From contig SBFI01000066.1 in the NCBI GenBank assembly GCA_006227875.1, forward strand, positions 1 to 5,257: a stretch of 5,257 bases of DNA, in the 5' to 3' direction. Source of the DNA: Acidobacteriota bacterium (GTDB taxonomy: Bacteria > Acidobacteriota > Thermoanaerobaculia > Multivoradales > JAHEKO01). The translations under genes were made by a program, and so were the position numbers. The stretch's first letter is position 1. Every line of letters begins with the position of its first letter. This document shows positions 1 to 5,257 of the stretch, in pieces. The notes under the pieces were generated by a model. That model was not told where the DNA came from. It searched no databases and saw nothing but the letters and a program-made list of their open reading frames with translations.

Positions 1-549
1 GGTTATATCGGCTCGGAGGCTCATATCGAGAAGCGCTACGCCACCCGAGCCGAGCCCGAGGATCCCGAGGAGCGGGAGCTCCCCTCCTACCTCTGGGGTC
101 TCCACTGGCCGATCGAGACCAAGCCGGCCCATTCCTTGTTTTCGGCCTACTTCAACCTCGACAACGGCAGCGGCAAGATCCGCGGGATCTACACCCAGAA
201 CAACGTCGCCGCCGCCCCCATCTTCGAGGCCTGGCTCGAGCCCTTCCACGACCTCGGCGCCGACACCGTCACCAACCGGGACACCGGCGGCACCGACCAC
301 GTCCCCTTCGACCGGGTCGGCCTCCCCGGGTTCCAGTTCATCCAGGACAAGCTCGACTACTTCACCCGTACCCATCACTCGAACTTGGACGTCTACGACC
401 ACGCCCAGCGTGAGGATCTGATGCAGGCGTCGGTAGTAATGGCCTCCTTCGCCTATCACGCCGCCATGCGCGACGAGATGCTCCCCCGCGAGCCGATGCC
501 GCAAGAGCCGCCGGAGAAGGACACCGAAGACAAAGAGGATGAGAACTAA
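1..549 (+). CDS. M28 family zinc peptidase, C-terminal part (5' end outside window)
   Basis: This is the last 182 residues of a co-catalytic zinc exopeptidase of family M28; the open frame runs in from base 1. It starts at GYIGSEAH, which in the family follows directly after the catalytic Glu-Glu pair, so the first His, the bridging Asp and the catalytic Glu lie upstream of the window. Visible family marks are AYFNLDNG (Asp54 of this fragment is the likely later zinc ligand), TGGTDHVPFDRVGLPGFQF (from residue 95) and THHSNLDVYD (His126 is the likely last zinc ligand). The family usually releases N-terminal amino acids from peptides in the periplasm or outside the cell; the signal peptide is not in view. 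The last 20 or so residues are a Pro-rich then acidic tail ending in EDKEDEN. The TTG at 136 is internal and not a start. The stop overlaps the next gene, suggesting co-translation. Family assignment is firm; the substrate is unknown. Confidence 0.93.
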   Translation, partial: GYIGSEAHIEKRYATRAEPEDPEERELPSYLWGLHWPIETKPAHSLFSAYFNLDNGSGKIRGIYTQNNVAAAPIFEAWLEPFHDLGADTVTNRDTGGTDHVPFDRVGLPGFQFIQDKLDYFTRTHHSNLDVYDHAQREDLMQASVVMASFAYHAAMRDEMLPREPMPQEPPEKDTEDKEDEN

Positions 550-1426
550 AAGGGGGGGTTGGTGTCGGTGGAATCGAAGCGGCAGGTCTCAGTGCCGGCC
601 GGGTGGCCTAAGCTTGTGCGCCCTGGGAGCGATCTTGATATGTCCCGCTCATCCGGCAGCGGCCGCGGACTCGCCCCCCGAGAAACCTGCCGACGCAGAG
701 AAAGTCTTCTTGCTGCCGATCGAATTCGATTACGACTCAGGAGCCGCCAACGGCAACGCCTTGATCGCGCGTTTCCTCCCGGTCAACTCTATTTTGGTGG
801 GGGATACTTGGAAGTTGGTCAACGTTGCCCTCATCTCGCTGGCGGATGCGCCAGGCGGGATACCGGGGTCTCCGGGCAATCCGGAGCCGATCCCGGGTGA
901 GAAGGTTTTCGGGCTGACAGATTTCACCGATGCCATCTTCTACACCCCAAACAGGTCGAAAGGTCTGATGTGGGGCCTAGGTGCGATGTTCGGCATTCCC
1001 ACCGCCACCAATGATGTCCTCGGCAGCGCTAAGTGGTCGGCGGGCCCGGCTGTGCGCCTTGCCTACGAATCGGGACCCTTGCACCTCGGGTTGCTCGCCG
1101 GCAATCGGTGGTCCTTCGCCGGAGATTCCGACCGGGCGGAGGTCAACCAGCTGATGGCGCGTGGACTTGTCAGATGCCGGCTTGGGAAGGGTTGGTTCTT
1201 TATCTACGCGCCCATAATCACGGCCAATTGGAACGCGAGCTCGGGCCAACGGTGGCTCGTACCGCTCGGTGGTGGGATCGGCAAGAGTTTCAATTTCAAA
1301 CCGACGCCGCTCAACATCTCACTTCAAGCCTATGGCAACGCCCTCAAACCGGACGGCGCTCCCGACAGCGTGTTCAGGATCGCCTTTGGGATCCCCTTTC
1401 GTGTTCCAGGGAGGAAGAACTCCTGA
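539..1426 (+). CDS. Outer-membrane beta-barrel protein, 'neuromedin U'-type putative transporter (paralogue 1)
   Basis: This 295-residue protein resembles the bacterial barrel family commonly misannotated 'neuromedin U' or 'transporter' and related to MetA-pathway/phenol-degradation barrels. Diagnostic stretches, recognised from memory, are MWGLGAMFGIPTAT, LGSAKWSAGPA, RWSFAGDSDR (Trp191-Arg199), IITANWNASSG, VPLGGGIGKSF and NISLQAYGNALKPDGAPD. Alternating residues and many aromatics fit transmembrane beta strands. The ATG at 539 is the only ATG ahead of the hydrophobic stretch LSLCALGAILI and an Ala-rich cleavage site near PAAAAD. The n-region of about 25 residues is unusually long and Arg-rich. 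The start overlaps the peptidase stop by 11 nt; the only SD-like bases (AGAGG, 533-537) lie too close, so initiation probably depends on coupling. Eight residues (RVPGRKNS) follow the last aromatic, unlike the terminal Phe of paralogue 2. Codon third positions look less GC-biased (several TTG, TCT, ATT) than in the DUF3604 gene. The transported compound, if any, is unknown. Confidence 0.8.
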   Translation: MRTKRGGWCRWNRSGRSQCRPGGLSLCALGAILICPAHPAAAADSPPEKPADAEKVFLLPIEFDYDSGAANGNALIARFLPVNSILVGDTWKLVNVALISLADAPGGIPGSPGNPEPIPGEKVFGLTDFTDAIFYTPNRSKGLMWGLGAMFGIPTATNDVLGSAKWSAGPAVRLAYESGPLHLGLLAGNRWSFAGDSDRAEVNQLMARGLVRCRLGKGWFFIYAPIITANWNASSGQRWLVPLGGGIGKSFNFKPTPLNISLQAYGNALKPDGAPDSVFRIAFGIPFRVPGRKNS

Positions 1427-1505
1427 AATACCAAGGATCTGGAGTAGTCGAGTTAAGGAGACCCACGAACCGAAGTCATCTAGAATTCGGACCTTGCACA
1501 AGGCA

Positions 1506-1527
1506 AAACCGCCTCAGAAGGAGGTTT
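1506..1527 (+). promoter_or_regulatory. Strong Shine-Dalgarno of the DUF3604 gene inside a predicted hairpin
   Basis: AAGGAGGT at 1518-1525 sits 5 nt before the ATG at 1531, a near-ideal ribosome binding site that fixes this start. The bases just upstream are complementary: AAACC (1506-1510) pairs with GGTTT (1523-1527), then comes one G-A mismatch, then CCT (1512-1514) pairs with AGG (1519-1521) around a 4-nt loop. The hairpin would cover almost all of the Shine-Dalgarno. The pairing is seen in the sequence; a regulatory role is inference. No convincing sigma70 promoter or rho-independent terminator was found in the 1427-1530 spacer. Confidence 0.6.
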
Positions 1528-1530
1528 CAA

Positions 1531-3462
1531 ATGAGATTGCAGAGGACATCATTTCTTGGGGTCGTTATGGCCCTGGCAGCGTCGGGTATGGCGCTGGCGC
1601 AGACCGGGGTCAGCCCGGACAAGGCCGACTTACCCGAGCCCGAGAGGATTTATTCGCCGTTTGTTGAGCGCACAGCCAGCGACGCCAGTTTCGCCGAGGG
1701 GCTCTATTGGGGGGACACCCACCTCCATACCGGCTATTCGACCGACTCCGGGATGATCGGCAACAAGCTGACACCGGAAGATGCCTACCGCTTTGCCCTC
1801 GGCGAAGTGGTCACCACCAGCACCGGCCAACGCGCCCGGCTGATCCGGCCGCTCGACTTCCTGGTGGTCTCCGATCACGCCGAGAATCTGGGGCTGGCAC
1901 CGATGATCAAGGAGTCGAACCCGGAGCTGCTCAAGAGTCCCTGGGGCCGGGAGATCCATGACATGGTCAAGGCCGGCAAGGGCTACGAGGCCTTCATCAA
2001 ATGGGGTTCGGAGGCCGTGGCCACGAACACCGACCAGATCGACAACCCGAAGATCACTCGAACGGTCTGGGATCGGCAGATCGCCGCGGCGGAGAAATTC
2101 AACGAGCCCGGAAGGTTCACAGCGCTCATCGGCTTCGAGTGGACCTCTATCAACAACATGGACAACCCCAGCAACCTCCACCGCGTGGTCTTCTTCAAAG
2201 ACGGTGGTGACAAGGCAGGGCAGGTCCTGCCGTTTTCGACCTTCGACTCGGAGGACCCCGAAAAGCTCTGGGAGTACATGGCAGCCTACGAGCGGGATAC
2301 GGGGGGCACCGTGCTCGCCATCCCGCACAACGGCAACCTCTCGAACGGCTTGATGTTCAATATCGAGAGGCTCAACGGCCAGCCGATCGATCGCGAGTAC
2401 GCCGAGACCCGGATGCGCTGGGAGCCGCTGGTCGAGGTCACCCAGATCAAAGGCGACGGCGAAGCCCATCCCACCCTCTCAACCACCGACGAGTGGGCCG
2501 ACTACGGCACCTGGGACAAGGGTGATATCGCCGGCTTCAAGCCCAAAGAAGACTGGATGCTCCAGTACGAGTATGCCCGTACCGCTCTCCAGGTCGGCCT
2601 CCAACAGGAGCAGAAGCTCGGCGCCAACCCCTTCAAGTTCGGAATGATCGGTGCCACCGACTCCCACACCGGCATGATGACCACTCGCGAGGAGAACTTC
2701 TGGGGCAAGATGCCCTCGGCCGAACCCTCGCCCGATCGCTGGGAGCACTACGTGATCAAGGCGATGAGCGGCGACGATTCGCTCTCGACCTTCGAGTACG
2801 AGTCACTGGCCTCGGGTCTGATGGCGGTGTGGGCGCGCGAGAACACCCGCGAGGCGCTTTTCGACGCCATGCAGAAGAAAGAGGTCTTCGCCACCACCGG
2901 TAGCCGGATGGCGGTCCGTTTCTTCGGTGGCTGGGATTATGCCGAAGACGACATCTATCGACCCGACGCCATCGCCATCGGCTACGCCAAGGGCGTGGCG
3001 ATGGGTAGCGACCTACCAGCAAAGGTCACCGGCCAGAAGGCTCCGACTTTCATGGTCGGCGCCATGAAGGATCCCTGGGGTGCCAACCTCGATCGCATCC
3101 AGATCGTCAAGGGGTGGGTCGACGCCAAGGGAGAGCGTCACGAGCGGATCTACGACGTGGCGGTCTCGGACGGTCGCACGATCGGCGCCGACGGTCGCTG
3201 CAGGACACCGGTCGGCAACACGGTCGACGTCGCCAACGCCACCTATCTCAACAACATCGGCGATGCCATCTTGCGCGCGGTGTGGACCGACCCCGACTTC
3301 GACCCGAAGCATCGGGCCGTCTACTACGCCCGGGTGCTGGAGATCCCGACCCCGACCTGGCAGGCCTTTGATGCGAACTTCTTCGGCATCACCATGCCCG
3401 AGCGGGTACCGATGCAGCACCAGGACCGGGCGTATACGAGCCCGATCTGGTACACACCGTAG
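1531..3462 (+). CDS. DUF3604 domain-containing exported protein, putative PHP-like metal-dependent hydrolase
   Basis: This 643-residue protein is a full-length member of the uncharacterised DUF3604 family. The start is set by the strong ribosome binding site; the frame stays open upstream to 1033, but that part overlaps the barrel gene in another frame and is not coding. A signal peptide is clear: MRLQRT, then a hydrophobic core, with cleavage likely after MALA before Gln24, so the enzyme is periplasmic or secreted. Motifs in order: YWGDTHLHTGYSTDSG (His64, His66, Asp72), FLVVSDHAENLG (Asp115, His116), IGFEWTS (Glu203), AIPHNGNLSNG (His266), VEVTQIKGDGEAHP (Glu302, Lys307), MIGATDSHTGM (Asp377, His379) and the family-typical end RAYTSPIWYTP. 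The His/Asp pattern and order resemble PHP-type phosphoesterases, suggesting a two- or three-metal hydrolase, but no substrate is established. The stop TAG is followed at once by an in-frame TGA. Codon use is strongly GC-ending. Family assignment is very secure, the activity only inferred. Confidence 0.93.
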   Translation: MRLQRTSFLGVVMALAASGMALAQTGVSPDKADLPEPERIYSPFVERTASDASFAEGLYWGDTHLHTGYSTDSGMIGNKLTPEDAYRFALGEVVTTSTGQRARLIRPLDFLVVSDHAENLGLAPMIKESNPELLKSPWGREIHDMVKAGKGYEAFIKWGSEAVATNTDQIDNPKITRTVWDRQIAAAEKFNEPGRFTALIGFEWTSINNMDNPSNLHRVVFFKDGGDKAGQVLPFSTFDSEDPEKLWEYMAAYERDTGGTVLAIPHNGNLSNGLMFNIERLNGQPIDREYAETRMRWEPLVEVTQIKGDGEAHPTLSTTDEWADYGTWDKGDIAGFKPKEDWMLQYEYARTALQVGLQQEQKLGANPFKFGMIGATDSHTGMMTTREENFWGKMPSAEPSPDRWEHYVIKAMSGDDSLSTFEYESLASGLMAVWARENTREALFDAMQKKEVFATTGSRMAVRFFGGWDYAEDDIYRPDAIAIGYAKGVAMGSDLPAKVTGQKAPTFMVGAMKDPWGANLDRIQIVKGWVDAKGERHERIYDVAVSDGRTIGADGRCRTPVGNTVDVANATYLNNIGDAILRAVWTDPDFDPKHRAVYYARVLEIPTPTWQAFDANFFGITMPERVPMQHQDRAYTSPIWYTP

Positions 3463-3521
3463 TGAGCAGTGAGCAGTGAGCAGTGAGCAGTGAGCAGTGA
3501 GCAGTGAGCAGTGAGCAGTGA
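3461..3521 (+). repeat. Heptanucleotide tandem repeat (AGTGAGC), 8 full units plus 5 nt
   Basis: Eight perfect AGTGAGC units (3461-3516) are followed by a partial AGTGA (3517-3521). The first two bases are the last two of the DUF3604 TAG stop, and the array ends 2-3 nt before the purine-rich ribosome binding site of the carbonic anhydrase gene. It therefore fills nearly all of the 75-nt intergenic space. Because 7 is not a multiple of 3, TGA falls in every + strand frame within each 21 nt, so the array stops translation in all frames. The reverse strand is open in all frames and yields spurious LLTAHCS-type peptides. It resembles the short tandemly repeated heptanucleotide elements known from cyanobacteria and seen in other bacteria. 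No unit departs from the consensus. Confidence 0.97.
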
Positions 3522-3537
3522 AAGAAGGGAAACACGG

Positions 3538-4361
3538 ATGAGACGCTTTGACAATTTCTCGCTATTGGTGGCGGCAGCGGTAGTGGTGTTCCTCGGGGGG
3601 TGTCAACCAGCGGCGCGTGAGGAGGCAGCGCCGGTGGCCAAGGCACCGGAGCAGGTCGAGGAAGCCGAGGTGCATTGGGGGTACGAGGGGGAGGAGGGGC
3701 CGGAACACTGGGCCGATCTCAGCCCGGATTTTGCGGCCTGTGGCCAGGGTGTCGAGCAGTCACCGATCGAATACCGGGCGGCACGGTGCCGCTCGAGCGG
3801 CGGCTGACGACACCGGTGCTAACGGTCGAGCAACGGGCCCGCGTCATGGACCTGATCGACAACGGTCACACGATCCAGGTCACCAACGACGTGCCGATGG
3901 CGCTCGATGTCGGCGACGAACATTTCGAGCTGGTGCAGTATCACTTCCACGCGCCGAGCGAGCACACCTTCGAGGGCAGGCACGCGCCGCTCGAAGTCCA
4001 TTTTGTCCACAAGTCGGCCGCGGGCCGGCTCGCCGTTCTCGGGGTGATGGTGGAGGAGGGGGAGCACATGCCGCTGCTCGACGTCATTCTCGACGCCCTG
4101 CCCGAGCACCCCGGCGAGACGCGGCGCCTCGAGAATCTCGACCTCGACATGACCGAGCTGCGTCCGCTTCCCGATGAGTACTTTGCCTACGAGGGATCGC
4201 TGACGACACCGCCCTGCTCGGAGGGGGTGCTGTGGATCGTCATGGGTGAGACACGCGAGATCTCACCCGAACAGATGGCAGAGTTGACCTCGCACCTGCA
4301 CGACAACTACCGTCCGGTCCAGCCGTTGGGCGACCGGGAGCTTTACCTGGTATCGAGGTGA
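3538..4361 (+). pseudogene. Alpha-class carbonic anhydrase lipoprotein, interrupted by a one-base frameshift
   Basis: Two overlapping frames together encode one alpha carbonic anhydrase (CO2 hydration to bicarbonate, zinc enzyme), about 274 residues once one base is restored. The first frame (3538 to stop at 3805-3807) carries a lipoprotein signal with lipobox LGGC (Cys22), then HWGYEGEEGPEHWADL, ACGQG (Cys68) and EQSPIEY. The second frame (usable from about 3774 to the stop at 4359-4361) carries DNGHTIQV (His at 3867, proton-shuttle position), QYHFHAPSEH (zinc His at 3942 and 3948), EVHFVH (third zinc His at 3999), and SLTTPPCSEGVLW (Thr199-equivalent at 4203; Cys at 4215). The join lies between about 3772 and 3800 and implies one lost base. 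All catalytic residues and both Cys of the usual disulfide survive, on opposite sides of the break, so it is either a recent lesion or a sequencing error. The start ATG follows GAAGGGA (3524-3530); an in-frame GTG at 3511 lies in the repeat and is less likely. A lipid anchor places the enzyme at a membrane facing the periplasm or surface. Confidence 0.88.
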
Positions 4362-4371
4362 GGTGATCCTG

Positions 4372-4381
4372 CGGCATGCCG
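4372..4381. repeat. Perfect 10-bp palindrome CGGCATGCCG
   Basis: A self-complementary 10-bp sequence lies 10 nt after the carbonic anhydrase stop. It has no loop and no following T-run, so it is not a rho-independent terminator. It could be a dimeric protein-binding site, but a single short palindrome can occur by chance in GC-rich DNA. Confidence 0.35.
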
Positions 4382-4386
4382 AGGTA

Positions 4387-4401
4387 GACAGAAGAACTGT
4401 C
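4387..4401 (+). promoter_or_regulatory. Small hairpin touching the start codon of the second barrel gene
   Basis: GACAG (4387-4391) and CTGTC (4397-4401) form a perfect 5-bp stem around the loop AAGAA, ending one base before the ATG at 4403. The only purine-rich bases at normal Shine-Dalgarno distance (AGAAGAA, 4390-4396) fall within the stem and loop. A better match, GAGGT at 4381-4385, is 17 nt away and probably too far. The gene thus has a weak, partly structured ribosome binding site; whether this controls translation is inference. Confidence 0.4.
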
Positions 4402-4402
4402 G

Positions 4403-5257
4403 ATGTCCTTTCTGACGCGCCAACATAGATGCTGGCCCTTGATGGGTCTCCTCTGGATTCTTGCCGCCCTGCTACCCGTGCCTTTGCACGCTGCGGCAGG
4501 GGAGCAGGAGGAGACCCATGGCAACGAGCACGGGGAGGCCCCTGACCATAGGGGCTTCTACGTCGGGTCGAACCGCAACTGGTTCTTCATCAGTTTCCTG
4601 CCCGAGAGCGACCAAGCGGAGACGCTGGGGATCGAGCTCGAGAGCTACATCGACACGCGAAAGTACTCGATCAAGAACATCAGCTATCTCGAGGTCGCCG
4701 ACTACCCGCGGCCGATCCCCGGCCAGCCGCCCGGCAACATCTTCCCGGGTATCGAGGTCAAAACTGGAATCAGCGATCTCTTGATGGGATTCTGGGTGTC
4801 GAAGAAGGGCAAGGCCCACGGCAAGCACCACCTCGCCTGGGGGGGTGCCACGCAGCTGCCGACAGCCTCGGCTGATTCGCTCGGCACCGGCAAGTGGTCG
4901 CTGGGACCGAGCCTCGACTACGAGTACGAGGCCGGCCGTTGGTTTGCCGGTGTCATCGCCCTGAATCTCTGGTCGGTAGCCGGGGACTCGGATCGCGAGA
5001 GCGTCAACTACTTCATGGCCAAGCCGTTCGCCTATTACTCGATCAACGACAAGTGGGACGCCGTCTACGTGCCCTACGGCATCTCGGTCTACTGGAACAA
5101 GTCTTCGGGAGAGAAGATCTACTTTCCGGTCGGTGGCGGGTTTCAGCGGCATCTGGGAAAGAAGGTCAACGTCTCGCTCCAGTTCTTCAAGAACGTCCTC
5201 CGCCCCTCGAAGGGAACGGAGTACGATCTGCGGTTCATGCTGGAATTCGTTTTCTAA
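4403..5257 (+). CDS. Outer-membrane beta-barrel protein, 'neuromedin U'-type putative transporter (paralogue 2)
   Basis: This complete 284-residue protein ends exactly at the window edge. The start ATG is followed by LTRQHR and a hydrophobic stretch, LMGLLWILAALLPVPL, with cleavage likely after HAAA; an in-frame ATG at 4442 is a less likely alternative. It is clearly related to the barrel at 539-1426: LPTAS..SLGTGKWSLGPS, LWSVAGDSDRESVN (Trp190, against Trp191 there), YWNKSSG, FPVGGGF, NVSLQFFKNVLRP and a final strand DLRFMLEFVF. The C-terminal Phe is the usual signal for assembly of outer-membrane barrels. Two His-rich patches are absent from paralogue 1: THGNEHGEAPDH near the mature N-terminus (His39, His43, His49) and KAHGKHH (His139, His142, His143), which should lie in a loop. 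It starts 41 nt after the carbonic anhydrase stop with no terminator between, so co-transcription is likely. Channel or transport function is inferred from the family and no substrate is known. Confidence 0.82.
   Translation: MSFLTRQHRCWPLMGLLWILAALLPVPLHAAAGEQEETHGNEHGEAPDHRGFYVGSNRNWFFISFLPESDQAETLGIELESYIDTRKYSIKNISYLEVADYPRPIPGQPPGNIFPGIEVKTGISDLLMGFWVSKKGKAHGKHHLAWGGATQLPTASADSLGTGKWSLGPSLDYEYEAGRWFAGVIALNLWSVAGDSDRESVNYFMAKPFAYYSINDKWDAVYVPYGISVYWNKSSGEKIYFPVGGGFQRHLGKKVNVSLQFFKNVLRPSKGTEYDLRFMLEFVF

Noticed and set aside
1407..1424. Imperfect hairpin at the stop of barrel 1 as a terminator
   Set aside because: The stem is short with a bulge and there is no T-run after it.
1481..1486. 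TAGAAT as a -10 promoter element in the spacer before DUF3604
   Set aside because: There is no -35-like sequence at suitable spacing; the bases 17 nt upstream are GAGACC.
1033..1530. Upstream extension of the DUF3604 reading frame over the barrel gene
   Set aside because: The frame is open only as a shadow in GC-rich DNA; the strong ribosome binding site and signal peptide place the start at 1531.
1630..2469. 279-codon open frame on the - strand inside DUF3604
   Set aside because: It is antisense to a strongly conserved gene, its composition reflects the GC-biased codons opposite, and it shows no recognised motif.
3324..3646. Minus-strand frames coding LLTAHCS-type repeats
   Set aside because: They are produced by reading the heptamer array backwards, where it has no stops; there is no evidence for a real protein.
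3757..3807. Programmed -1 frameshifting in the carbonic anhydrase gene
   Set aside because: The shift direction would fit, but no slippery heptamer or clear downstream stimulatory hairpin is visible after QSPIEY.
3617..4177. Arg-rich 186-codon + strand frame over the carbonic anhydrase
   Set aside because: It is a third-frame shadow; the conserved carbonic anhydrase residues lie in the other two frames.
4376..4387. Three-codon mini-ORF (ATG CCG AGG TAG) before the second barrel, preceded by GAGGTGAGGT
   Set aside because: It is too short to separate from chance, and its ATG lies in the palindrome; there is no attenuator-like codon bias.

Overview
This window is a GC-rich stretch from a Gram-negative bacterium. 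All genes lie on the + strand, and every product is predicted to be exported or to sit in the envelope. Two proteins look like outer-membrane beta-barrels, one is a lipoprotein, and one has a clean signal peptide, so a two-membrane envelope is well supported. The taxon cannot be fixed from this sequence. An M28 peptidase of this subtype, a DUF3604 protein and a heptanucleotide tandem repeat would all fit an uncultured Acidobacteriota-like or marine proteobacterial genome, but that is a weak inference.

Layout, left to right. (1) 1-549: the C-terminal third of an M28 zinc aminopeptidase, cut by the window edge just after the expected catalytic Glu pair. (2) 539-1426: an outer-membrane beta-barrel of the family often misnamed 'neuromedin U' or 'transporter' (MetA-pathway/phenol-degradation-like barrels); its ATG overlaps the peptidase stop by 11 nt. 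(3) 1427-1530: a spacer of about 100 nt whose 3' end can fold into a hairpin covering a strong Shine-Dalgarno. (4) 1531-3462: a full-length secreted DUF3604 protein with PHP-like metal motifs. (5) 3461-3521: 8.7 copies of a 7-bp tandem repeat that begins inside the DUF3604 stop codon and ends just before the next ribosome binding site. (6) 3538-4361: an alpha-class carbonic anhydrase lipoprotein, disrupted as read by a single-base frameshift but with all active-site residues kept. (7) 4362-4402: a short spacer with a 10-bp palindrome and a small hairpin touching the next start codon. (8) 4403-5257: a second barrel paralogous to the one at 539-1426, ending exactly at the window edge.

Reading them together: three predicted metal-dependent envelope enzymes (M28 peptidase, DUF3604, alpha carbonic anhydrase) alternate with two related outer-membrane barrels in one direction, with short or no spacers and no recognisable terminator. 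This looks like one co-transcribed unit. A plausible but unproven idea is that the barrels move substrates, products or metal for the periplasmic enzymes. The best leads are the paralogous barrels bracketing DUF3604 and carbonic anhydrase, the heptamer array between those two enzymes, the carbonic anhydrase frameshift, and the hairpin over the DUF3604 ribosome binding site.
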